This document shows positions 23,642-31,669 of a stretch of DNA of 32,235 nt, one piece after another (the stretch's first letter is position 1; the number at the start of each line of letters is the position of its first letter). The notes beneath the pieces were generated by a model that saw only the letters and a program-made list of their open reading frames with translations, was not told where the DNA came from and ran no database searches. Source of the DNA: an uncultured Oscillospiraceae bacterium (lineage in GTDB: Bacteria > Bacillota_A > Clostridia > Oscillospirales > Oscillospiraceae). The stretch lies in the NCBI GenBank assembly GCA_934635515.1, contig CAKTZK010000007.1, positions 1 to 32,235 on the forward strand, given 5' to 3'. Made by a program: the position numbers and the translations under genes.

Positions 23642-24868
23642 TTATTGAATGGCCTTTAATTTTTCCTCTGTCTCCTTCAGGCGTGAAATGAGAGCCGCAG
23701 GCAAGGGCAGGCGCTCAAATTCCACGCCCCGGGCGGTCAGGCGGTTGCGCCCGCCCATGAACACTCCGCCTAAGAAAGCCGACGAATAGTGCCACTCCCC
23801 CCGCAGGCACGAGAGCAGGCTCAGTGCCCCGGAGGAAAAGGCCGGGGCCACATAGGGCTTGAAGCCCAGGCGGCGCATCTCCAGGTTGGCGTGGGCCACC
23901 CGCTCCGTCAGCTCCCGGGAGAGGGCGTCATCGTAGTCGGAAATCGAATTGGCCAGCACCAGGTCCTCCCCATGGGGGCCGAAGCTGCGGCCATCAATGA
24001 GGAAATCCGCAAACCGGGGGTCCTTTTTCGCAAAGTAGACCGCCCGGGCGTTCATCACCCCCAGGCCGAAGCCCCGGATCTGGTGGGGCAGCAGCCCCAT
24101 CCCGTCTAAATGGCCGTCCTCGTCCCGGTTGCTCTCCAGCAGAGCCGCCCGGCACAGGGGGTCCACCGGGTCGCTGACCACGCAGAACAGGCCCTTGTAC
24201 CGGGTCTGGCGGGCTTTTTTCGCGTACAGGGCCACCAGCTCCCGGTTTAGCTGATACTGGGCCATGCGCACATCCCCATCCTTCACCTCCGTGTCCGGCA
24301 CAAACCGGGAAGCGCAGAAGAGGAACACGTCCCCCGCAAACAGCGCCTCCGGCCCGATGACCTCCACCGGGGGCAAGGCATCGTATGCGCCGGGGAGGTT
24401 TATTTGATTCAGCTCAAACTCCCAGCGCTGGGGCACATTTTCCCGCAGGTCGCAGATGCCGATGGAGGAGATAACATCGCCACCCAGCAGACGCAGGCCC
24501 ATAAGGAGCGTAGCGCCCACGTCCCCCAGGCCCAGGAGATTCACTCTGTATTTTTCCTTGCGCGGCAGGGGCGAAAGCAGCTCCTGCCACCGGGGATGCA
24601 GGCGGTTCACCGCCCGGACCCGGCCAGACCGGATGGCCGCCGCCAGGTCCGCCGGGATCTCCGGCCCCGGGGCGGCGCACAGGGTCTGCACCCCCTCCTT
24701 TTCCGTCAGCAGGGCCGCGTCTGTCACAGGGAAGGTCTCCCGGCCTGCGAGCATATCCTGGGCAAAGAGGAATATCACCTCCCCCGCCGGGGGCAGGGCA
24801 TCCATTTCTTCATAGGGCAGCGTCTCCCACGAGCAGAGGGTGTACGCCCCATAACGGTAATATTTCAT
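23642..24868 (-). CDS. Divergent lactate/malate dehydrogenase-like NAD-binding protein
   Basis: 408 residues. An N-terminal domain of about 105 residues without recognised homology precedes an LDH/MDH-like fold: Rossmann loop GLGDVG (113-118), acidic Asp140 at the end of the second strand (NAD preferred), FLFCASRFVPDTEVKDGDVR with a candidate substrate arginine (Arg201), FCVVSDPVDPL (230-237), GLGVMNARAVYF with Arg275, and GPHGED with His299 in the catalytic-histidine position. Compared with LDH, the SNPVD asparagine is Asp233 and the LDSAR aspartate position is Met272, so the usual hydride-transfer relay is altered. The C-terminus (GVEFERLPLPAALISRLKET) matches the LDH tail. The start overlaps the stop of the 1590-residue gene as ATGA, so the two products are probably made and used together. 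Substrate unknown. Confidence 0.82.
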   Translation of the reverse strand: MKYYRYGAYTLCSWETLPYEEMDALPPAGEVIFLFAQDMLAGRETFPVTDAALLTEKEGVQTLCAAPGPEIPADLAAAIRSGRVRAVNRLHPRWQELLSPLPRKEKYRVNLLGLGDVGATLLMGLRLLGGDVISSIGICDLRENVPQRWEFELNQINLPGAYDALPPVEVIGPEALFAGDVFLFCASRFVPDTEVKDGDVRMAQYQLNRELVALYAKKARQTRYKGLFCVVSDPVDPLCRAALLESNRDEDGHLDGMGLLPHQIRGFGLGVMNARAVYFAKKDPRFADFLIDGRSFGPHGEDLVLANSISDYDDALSRELTERVAHANLEMRRLGFKPYVAPAFSSGALSLLSCLRGEWHYSSAFLGGVFMGGRNRLTARGVEFERLPLPAALISRLKETEEKLKAIQ

Positions 24869-27800
24869 TGCTTGCTCTCCTTCCGTCCGAAGCGCATACG
24901 CCGCAGCAGCTCGATGTCATCGTCCAGGTAGGTGGAGGCGGCGCGGCTGAGGTCGTAGGTCATGCAGCTGCCCTTATCCGGGCACAGGGGCAGGATCACC
25001 GCCTCGCTGAGGCGGCTGAGGGTCAGGTTTCGGGCAAAGGCCCGGCGGTACTCCGTCTCCAGGGCCAGGAGGATATTCCGGGCGTTTTCCACGCAGCAGA
25101 GGCTCAGGGCCCAGGCGGTCTCCGGGTCCAGCGGCTCAAACTCCGGGGAGGCGTAGGGCAGGATGCGGTTTACGGACGGCTGGAGGCCGCCCTCCGGCCG
25201 CTGGCTGCGGCGGATGGTGTCGCCGCCGATGAAGGGATAGAGGGTGGACTCCACGAAGCGCATGCGCAGGTTGGGCAGGTAGTAAACGCCCTCCGCGTCG
25301 TAGCCCAGGCGCTCCATCAGGTCCCGGCCGGTGCCGGTGAGGTAGCCCACCAGGACCTTTTTCACCTCCGTCCCGGTGCCCCGCAGCAGCGGGTCCAGGC
25401 GGCGGATACGCTTGCCGTCGTGGAGCACATCGTCCACCAGGATGGCGGGGCGGTCAAAGGCCCGGATGGTGCGCACCTGGTCCTCCAGGGGTGAATAATC
25501 GGGGTAGGCCTCGATGGAATAGGACGACAGGTCCGGCTCGTACACCTTGTCCGTGCGCAGGGTCTTGGTGACGGTGTTGGGCACGATGACGCCACGCATG
25601 AGCTTGCCGTAGGGCACGCATATATCGGGGCCCAGCTTTCGGGGCACCGTCTGCTCCTCGGGAACGCCGTTGCACTCGGTGATGCGGCGCAGAAGCCTAT
25701 GGTAGATGACTCCGGCGGACAGGCTCAGCACCAGGCTCCCGGGCTGCAGATGGGTGAGCATCTCCTGGAGCCGGCGGTGGGCCGCCGACACTGCCGCCTC
25801 CACCCCCGGGGCCGTGGACAGGGGCGGCTTGATGGTGGTGCCCACATTGTTGCTGAGGATGATGGGCTGGCGCATATCCACCGCCAGGGCGGTGCGGGAC
25901 ACGCTCTCCGGGGTGGGCAGAAAGCCCTGCAGGTGCAACTCCTGGCGCACCCAGGCATCCGCCGGGCCGTCCAGGGGATTATAGATGGCGTAGGTGTATT
26001 CCCGGCCCAGGGCCAGGGTCAGCACCTCCGTTAAAAGCAGCTGACCCAGCTCCCCCTGGCGGGGGGAGGCGGGGAGAAACAGGCCGCTGAGCAGCACCGT
26101 CCGGCCCCCGGCGTTCTGCCGGGCGTAGGCCGCCAGCTCCGCGCTGCCCAGCCGGGAGAACAGGTGCTGGGAATCCATGCAGCAGTAGCTGGCCGCGCCC
26201 AGGACGGTCTTTTTTTCTCCGTGGCACAGCAGCAGAACATCGTCGCCGGTGCGCAGCAGGCCCCGCAGGACACTCTCCGCCGCGGCGGCGGGCAGGGCCC
26301 GGCGCAGCAGCGGCTCCAGGCGCTCATCCCCCGGTGCGCAGGGGATAAACTCCAGGTCCTCCGCCCGCAGCACCGGCTTATCCAGGGGCTCGCGCAGATA
26401 CAGGCTGTGGCGGTAGATGAACTCCTGGGCCATGGGGTCGATAAGGTGGGAGATGTCGCGGTTGGCGTCCACCGCCTCCCGGATGCGGGTGGAGCTGATC
26501 TCCTCCAGCTCCTCGGGCAGGGTGAGCTCCAGCACATGGCCGTTTATGCACCGGTAGTCTGCCGCCTCGGCGCCCGCCCGGCGGAAGATCACATGGTCGA
26601 AGCTGTGGATGGAGTCCGCCTGGGCGGGCTTTTGATAGGAGGAGGCGTGGGCCACCACATCGCTGCCCACTACAATGGAGACCTGCCGGGCGGGGAAGGC
26701 GGCGCGCAGGCGGCGCAGGTTTTCGGGATTGGCGATATTCACCGGGAAGTCCTCCGGGAAAATATGCACGTAGAATTCGTCCGCCACCGACATGGCCGCG
26801 ATCTCACGGCGGATGCGGTAGGGCTGGGTGCGCTTGGACCAGGAGAATTCGTCGATGGCCAGCAGTACCTCAAACCCCGCGTCCCGGATGGAGCGGACGA
26901 TGCCCTTATGGGACAGGGTGAAGGGGTCGAAGGTGCCCGGGAAAAAGGCGATGGGACGGGGCGGCTCGAAGGCGATACCGCCCTGGAGCAGCTCCTGCTC
27001 CACCAGGAAGCGATAGAGCTTGCCCAGCATGGCGGCCCGGTAATAGAAGGTAAGGCCGTTTTCGTCCGCCGCCTCGCACAGGGCCAGGATACGGCGCACC
27101 GTAAGCTGCAGGGCCCGGCACTTTTCCTGCCGGCCCAGGGACCCGGAGCCGAACACATACCGCCCCAGCAGGTACATGGCCTCCTGGCGGGTGCCGGTGT
27201 CGATGCCGGCGGTGCCCTTCATCAGCATGCCCAGCAGTCGCCGGGCCCGGGAGCGGCGCACGCTCTCACTCTCCGGGAAGCGGCCGGAGTAGGCGGTGTA
27301 ATCCTCCAGGAGGACGGCGGCGGTATCCAGAGCCGAGGCCACGATGTGCCCCTCCGAGGAGGAGAGGGAGGCCGCCAGGCTCCCCAGCAGCTCATCCAGC
27401 TGCTCCGGAGGCAGCCACAGGGCGAAGCGGCCCAGATAGTCGGGGATATACTTGGCAAACTCCTGCTGGCCCAGCTCCAGGCCCCGGCACAGCTCCACGG
27501 CGATCTCATTGCGCTGGTCCACGCTCAGCAGCGGCGCCAGCTCCAAAAGGGCCGAGCCGGCGGTGTGGCGCACGGTGACCCGGTCACTGACCTTGATGAG
27601 GTTGGAGAAATGGGCTGCGATGTGCAGCATCTGGACTCCGCCGGCGTGGGCGTGCTCCGTGAGCAGCAGGATGTTCACCCGCTTGACGATCCAGGGGGTG
27701 GCGGTCTTCAAGTTATCCAGGAAGATCTCCGAGATGGTCTCATCGGGCAGGCGCACGGTCTGCCCGTTCAGCAGACGGCTCCGCAGCAGGGTCAGGGAAA

Positions 27801-29637
27801 CGCTGTCGTCGCAGTGCATCTTCTTCAGCGCTGCCCGGGCCCGATCCCGCTGGGCCGGACCGGACAGGAGTCGGCGCAGCAGCAGCGCGTCGGCGGTGCG
27901 GATGGTCAGTTCGCCGGAGCGCACCGCGCTCTCGGCAAAGCGCAGCAGCGTATCCGTCTGCGCGGCGGTGCAGCGGTCCAGGGGCATGGCGGCAAAGGTA
28001 TCCAGCAGAAGGAAGGTCACGGCAGGCTCCATGCGCCCCGCCGGCCTGCAATAGGCCAGCAGGCAGTCCAGAAACCGCTCCTCCCGGCCCCGGCAGTGCT
28101 GCAGCAGGGAGTTGACCACAAACTTCAGCGTGTAGCCGATCCAACTGCGGTGCTGGGGCATCAGCTTATGGTCGGGATAAATGATCTGCTCCAGGCACTG
28201 CTTCCACTGGGCCAGATCCGTCAGGGAGCCGGACACCTTGCTGTCTGCCGGGCGCTCCTTTACATAGCCCGCGTGGAAGTCGGCAATGATGGCCCCCATC
28301 AGGGCCGCCGCCTGGCGGCGGATGTCACCCTCTCGGTGCATCAGGAGCTCATAGAGAAAGGCCAGGGTCTCCACCTTCTGCGGCAGGCGCAGGTACAGGG
28401 AATAGGACTCGATGACGCCCAGGTAGGCCCGCAGCCGCCGCCAATCCGTCTCGCCCCGGGCCTGCTCCAAAAGCTGGGCGAAGCTGCGCAGCCCCGTGAG
28501 CCGGTCCATAATCCGGATGTTGTGCTCCACGCACACCAGGCGCAGCACCTCCAGCGCCTCCTCATCGGTCATCAGCGCCGCCTGCTTTTCCCGGCGGGGC
28601 GGCACGGTATGGCCCCGGAGGGTGATATCCACCCCCCGCTCCACCAAAAAGCGCTCAAAATCCCGCAGGCGGGTATAAACCCGGCGGTAGCGCTGCTTTT
28701 TGGCCTCGTCCACCCCGTCCAGCTTGTTCAGGATCACCTGAAACGCCTCGGCCAGGGTGGAAATATGGGTGATCTCCCGGCCCTGGGAGTCAAAGGTCTG
28801 CTTTACCCGGAAATCCGCATAAATCAGCAGCAGCGACTCCACGGAGAGATAGTCCGGCTCCAGGTCCCACACGGAGTGATTGGCGGCCACATGGCCGATC
28901 TCCGTAAGCTTGCGGCGGCGGAACCACAGGTCGGTATAATAATAGTGCAGATAGGGCACCCGCTCCCCGGGGCGGCAGCCGAACTTGCCGATATCATGGC
29001 CGGCGGCGCTGCCGGACACCAGGGCCAGGTCCACGGGCACCCCGGTCTTTTTCAGCTCACGGCCCATGGTCACGGCAATGTGATGCACCCCGGCGATGTG
29101 CTCCAAAGCCCGGAAGGGCGTCACCTCCAGCCCCAGGCGCATCAGCTCATACACATACTCCCGCTTCCACAGCCGCAGCATCTGCTCATAGCTGGCGGCG
29201 CAGGGACTGTCCGCCAGCTCCGCATCCGCGATAAAGGCGAAATCATACATGGGGTCAAAGGGCAGGACCTCCCGCTGGGCCGCAAACAGCACCTGCAGCA
29301 CCGAAAGCAGGAAAACCGCCCCCACGCCGCAGGTATCGTCCTGCTCCCGGCCGGGAAAAAGCAGGCCCCGGGCAAAGGAAAAGGTATACAGCAGCCAGCC
29401 CTCCTGAGGCTCCCGGGGGCACAGCTGCGTCAGCTCTCCCCGGCAAAGCTCCACGACCGCGGCGCAGCGGATGCGCTCAGCGCTGACCAGGGGCGCAAAG
29501 CGCTGCATATAATTCTCCCGCTCCAGGCTCTGCAAAAATTCCGCCCGGGTCTCAAAATAATTGGCCGCCGGGCGCTTCTGCAGTCGCCGCAGCAAAAGCG
29601 TATTCATCTGCCGGATTCGCTTTTTATTCATACTCAC
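24865..29637 (-). CDS. 1590-residue fusion: HD hydrolase, helical repeats, NadD/CoaD-like nucleotidyltransferase, GNAT-like, PRTase-like
   Basis: Domains in order. Residues 1-170: unrecognised. About 175-310: HD phosphohydrolase with His185/186, AAGHDIGKFG (His214-Asp215), HVAANHS and IYADFRV (Asp275), closest in style to YqeK. About 410-890: helical, HEAT-like. About 895-1080: nucleotidyltransferase with FFPGTFDPFTLSHKG (T-x-S-H instead of HxGH or TxGH), GSDVVAHASSYQ and the exact ISSTRIR motif (1048-1054). About 1089-1250: GNAT-like region. About 1255-1480: phosphoribosyltransferase-like, with PRPP-loop-like AILVDDVLHDGKR (1398-1410). The ATG at 29637 has GGGGGTGTGAGT upstream. It is coupled by ATGA overlap to an LDH-like gene. 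A cofactor or nucleotide synthesis, salvage or repair role is inferred from the domains. It could instead be regulatory, since each catalytic motif except HD and ISSTRIR deviates from consensus. Confidence 0.88.
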   Translation of the reverse strand: MSMNKKRIRQMNTLLLRRLQKRPAANYFETRAEFLQSLERENYMQRFAPLVSAERIRCAAVVELCRGELTQLCPREPQEGWLLYTFSFARGLLFPGREQDDTCGVGAVFLLSVLQVLFAAQREVLPFDPMYDFAFIADAELADSPCAASYEQMLRLWKREYVYELMRLGLEVTPFRALEHIAGVHHIAVTMGRELKKTGVPVDLALVSGSAAGHDIGKFGCRPGERVPYLHYYYTDLWFRRRKLTEIGHVAANHSVWDLEPDYLSVESLLLIYADFRVKQTFDSQGREITHISTLAEAFQVILNKLDGVDEAKKQRYRRVYTRLRDFERFLVERGVDITLRGHTVPPRREKQAALMTDEEALEVLRLVCVEHNIRIMDRLTGLRSFAQLLEQARGETDWRRLRAYLGVIESYSLYLRLPQKVETLAFLYELLMHREGDIRRQAAALMGAIIADFHAGYVKERPADSKVSGSLTDLAQWKQCLEQIIYPDHKLMPQHRSWIGYTLKFVVNSLLQHCRGREERFLDCLLAYCRPAGRMEPAVTFLLLDTFAAMPLDRCTAAQTDTLLRFAESAVRSGELTIRTADALLLRRLLSGPAQRDRARAALKKMHCDDSVSLTLLRSRLLNGQTVRLPDETISEIFLDNLKTATPWIVKRVNILLLTEHAHAGGVQMLHIAAHFSNLIKVSDRVTVRHTAGSALLELAPLLSVDQRNEIAVELCRGLELGQQEFAKYIPDYLGRFALWLPPEQLDELLGSLAASLSSSEGHIVASALDTAAVLLEDYTAYSGRFPESESVRRSRARRLLGMLMKGTAGIDTGTRQEAMYLLGRYVFGSGSLGRQEKCRALQLTVRRILALCEAADENGLTFYYRAAMLGKLYRFLVEQELLQGGIAFEPPRPIAFFPGTFDPFTLSHKGIVRSIRDAGFEVLLAIDEFSWSKRTQPYRIRREIAAMSVADEFYVHIFPEDFPVNIANPENLRRLRAAFPARQVSIVVGSDVVAHASSYQKPAQADSIHSFDHVIFRRAGAEAADYRCINGHVLELTLPEELEEISSTRIREAVDANRDISHLIDPMAQEFIYRHSLYLREPLDKPVLRAEDLEFIPCAPGDERLEPLLRRALPAAAAESVLRGLLRTGDDVLLLCHGEKKTVLGAASYCCMDSQHLFSRLGSAELAAYARQNAGGRTVLLSGLFLPASPRQGELGQLLLTEVLTLALGREYTYAIYNPLDGPADAWVRQELHLQGFLPTPESVSRTALAVDMRQPIILSNNVGTTIKPPLSTAPGVEAAVSAAHRRLQEMLTHLQPGSLVLSLSAGVIYHRLLRRITECNGVPEEQTVPRKLGPDICVPYGKLMRGVIVPNTVTKTLRTDKVYEPDLSSYSIEAYPDYSPLEDQVRTIRAFDRPAILVDDVLHDGKRIRRLDPLLRGTGTEVKKVLVGYLTGTGRDLMERLGYDAEGVYYLPNLRMRFVESTLYPFIGGDTIRRSQRPEGGLQPSVNRILPYASPEFEPLDPETAWALSLCCVENARNILLALETEYRRAFARNLTLSRLSEAVILPLCPDKGSCMTYDLSRAASTYLDDDIELLRRMRFGRKESKQ

Positions 29638-29669
29638 ACCCCCGCACTGGCGTTTTTTTCTTGTCTACT

Positions 29670-29698
29670 ATGCTACCACAGCCGCCGCCGGATGTAAA
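29670..29698 (-). promoter_or_regulatory. Promoter of the 1590-residue fusion gene
   Basis: On the minus strand, -35 TTTACA and -10 TAGCAT with a 17-bp spacer, 33 bp upstream of the ATG at 29637. An overlapping CATAGT could serve as an alternative -10. Confidence 0.5.
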
Positions 29699-29940
29699 CT
29701 CCGATGGGGCGGAAAATCCGCATTCCCCGCTGGCCGGGATATTCTTTTTTTCACCGGAGAGGGATTAATTTTTTATTGCGCCGCTAAATTTCCCGCGTGC
29801 TGTCTTTACACCCCGAAGATACCGGGCGGCAAGCGGTTTTTCGGTCCTTCTTTATCCCTAAAAATTAACAGAGTTCGACATATTATTTACATGTTTTTAG
29901 CTTTTTCCCTATTTTATTGGCAACAAATTTACGGAAAATG

Positions 29941-29950
29941 GTGCTATAGT
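29941..29950 (+). promoter_or_regulatory. Extended -10 promoter element for cstA
   Basis: GTGCTATAGT carries a TGn-TATAGT extended -10 element; no good -35 is seen 17 bp upstream, as is common with extended -10 promoters. It would give a leader of about 75 nt before the GTG start. Confidence 0.5.
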
Positions 29951-30030
29951 TTGAGCATCAATTTTTGACGATCCGGACGTCGAAAAGAAGAGAAAAAAGA
30001 GAAATCGCTTTTACAAAGGAGTGTGTTTTT

Positions 30031-31536
30031 GTGGCTACATTTATTATCGGCCTGGTCCTTTTGATCGGCGGTGCCGCACTATACGGTCGCTTCTGTGAAA
30101 AGGTGTTCGGTCCTGATGATCGCAAGACCCCCGCCTACACCAAGGAAGACGGCGTGGACTTTGTTCCCATGCGCGGCTGGAAAAACAGCCTGATTAACCT
30201 TCTGAACATTGCCGGTACCGGCCCCATCATCGGGCCCATCCAGGGTATTCTGTTCGGGCCCATCGCCTTTTTGACCATCCCCATCGGCAACATCATCGGC
30301 GGCGCCATGCACGACTACTTCTCCGGCATGATCTGCCTGCGTGACGGCGGCACCCAGATGCCTGAGATGATCCGCCGCTATTCCCCCAAGGGTATCTATA
30401 AGTTCTATAATATTTTTGTGTGCGTCATGCTTCTGCTGGTGGGCGCGGTGTTCATCTACACCCCCGGCGACATTGCCGCCACCCAGGTCTTTGGTTTCAG
30501 CGGCAAGGCCAGTGATCCCACCACCTGGATCATTTACGGCGTGATCTTCCTGTATTACCTCATTGCAACCGTGTTCCCCATCGATGCCATCATCGGCAAG
30601 ATCTACCCCATCTTCGGCGGCATCCTGCTGTTCTCCGCCATCGGCGTGTTCATCGGCATCTTCATAAAGGGCTTCCCCCTGCTGAACATCTGGGACGACT
30701 GGGCTTCCCCGGTCCTGACCGTGGCCAGCACCGGTAAAACCTTTACCTATGCGGACTATTTTGCAAATGGCCACTTCCTGCCCATCTTCTTCGTGACGGT
30801 GGCCTGCGGCATCCTCTCCGGCTTCCACTCCACCCAGACGGCCATCATCTCCCGCACTATGAAGAGCGAGAAGCAGGGCCGCAACACCTTCTATAACATG
30901 ATGGTGCTGGAGGGCTTCATCGCCATGGTCTGGGCGGCCGGCGCTATGGGCGTTTACAACCTGGCTCTCCAGAGCCCCGAGGCCACCCTGGCTACCGGTA
31001 CGGTGGGTGTGGTGTGCAAGCAGCTGCTGGGCAGCGTGGGCGGTATCATTGCGCTGATCGGCGTTATCGTTCTGCCCATCACCTCCGGCGATACGGCTCT
31101 GCGTGCTCTGCGTCTGAGCCTGTCGGAGACCATGCACATCGACCAGTCCACCAATGGCAAGCGTATCCGCCTGGCTCTGCCCATTTTCGCACTGGTCATC
31201 GCCATTCTGGTATTCGCTAAGACCAACGCCAACGGCTTCATGATCCTGTGGCGCTACTTCGCCTGGGCCAACCAGACCCTGGCTCTGTTCGCCCTGATGT
31301 GCATTGCCGTGTGGATGTTTGAAAACGGCAAGGCTAAGTGGGCCTGGATGCCCATGATCCCCGGCGGCTTCTACGCATTCATCTGCGTCACCTACATCGC
31401 CAACGCACACATCGGCTTCAACATCCCCTGGACCATTTCCTACATCATCGGCGTTGTCTGCGCCGTGGCGTATGTCATTGCCTGCTGCATGTACGGCAAG
31501 AAGCGGGCAGCGCGGAAGCTGAGCATGAACGGCTAA
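30031..31536 (+). CDS. cstA: CstA-family carbon starvation protein / transporter
   Basis: A 501-residue polytopic membrane protein of the CstA family; E. coli members CstA and BtsT import peptides and/or pyruvate. Family motifs: GPIIGPIQGILFGPIAFLTI, PIGNIIGGAMHDYFSGMICL, GILSGFHSTQTAIISRTMKS and LPITSGDTALRALRLSLSET. It is shorter than the E. coli proteins (about 700 residues) but of a length seen in many Firmicutes. The start is GTG at 30031, with AAAGGAG nine bases upstream; the in-frame ATG at 29965 would add a charged extension before the first helix and has no RBS. Substrate is likely a small carboxylate or peptide (family inference). It is transcribed alone, divergent from the large fusion gene. 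Confidence 0.94.
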   Translation: MATFIIGLVLLIGGAALYGRFCEKVFGPDDRKTPAYTKEDGVDFVPMRGWKNSLINLLNIAGTGPIIGPIQGILFGPIAFLTIPIGNIIGGAMHDYFSGMICLRDGGTQMPEMIRRYSPKGIYKFYNIFVCVMLLLVGAVFIYTPGDIAATQVFGFSGKASDPTTWIIYGVIFLYYLIATVFPIDAIIGKIYPIFGGILLFSAIGVFIGIFIKGFPLLNIWDDWASPVLTVASTGKTFTYADYFANGHFLPIFFVTVACGILSGFHSTQTAIISRTMKSEKQGRNTFYNMMVLEGFIAMVWAAGAMGVYNLALQSPEATLATGTVGVVCKQLLGSVGGIIALIGVIVLPITSGDTALRALRLSLSETMHIDQSTNGKRIRLALPIFALVIAILVFAKTNANGFMILWRYFAWANQTLALFALMCIAVWMFENGKAKWAWMPMIPGGFYAFICVTYIANAHIGFNIPWTISYIIGVVCAVAYVIACCMYGKKRAARKLSMNG

Positions 31537-31570
31537 GGAATTCTCTTTCCTCAAATATTTTTCCTAACAG

Positions 31571-31610
31571 GGAGTAAGGCTCCCCGGCTTTTGCCGGGGA
31601 GCCTTACTCC
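31571..31610 (+). terminator. First hairpin after cstA
   Basis: Perfect 18-bp stem GGAGTAAGGCTCCCCGGC with its complement around a TTTT loop, 34 bp after the cstA stop. Only GTATTTA follows, so as a plain intrinsic terminator it lacks a good T run. Confidence 0.75.
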
Positions 31611-31620
31611 GTATTTACTG

Positions 31621-31658
31621 AAAGCTCCGGGCCGCCGTATACGGCGGCCCGGAGCTTT
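31621..31658. terminator. Second hairpin, 38-bp perfect palindrome between convergent genes
   Basis: A perfect palindrome centred on GTATAC, with arms AAAGCTCCGGGCCGCCGTA and its complement, flanked by T on the plus strand (CTTTTT). It lies 11 bp from the end of the converging VWA gene and probably terminates both directions. Confidence 0.85.
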
Positions 31659-31669
31659 TTCGCCTCTTT

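Larger units (their letters stand above)
29638..30030. other. Divergent intergenic region, AT-rich, no gene
   Basis: This 393-bp gap separates the 1590-residue gene from cstA. It contains a promoter for each side and is AT-rich near cstA. A 135-codon open frame crossing it lacks an RBS and starts inside the opposite gene, so it is not called. I see no riboswitch-like conserved structure or terminator-antiterminator pair ahead of cstA. Confidence 0.6.

Noticed and set aside
26164..29697. 1177-codon plus-strand open frame
   Set aside because: Aligned antisense shadow of the fusion gene, which has clear domains and an RBS; no recognisable motif in the antisense product.
29561..29968. 135-codon plus-strand open frame ahead of cstA
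   Set aside because: Starts inside the opposite gene, lacks an RBS and overlaps the cstA promoter; composition is that of non-coding DNA.
30079..31554. 491-codon minus-strand open frame
   Set aside because: Antisense of cstA; the Asp/His/Gly-rich translation has no domain and no promoter.
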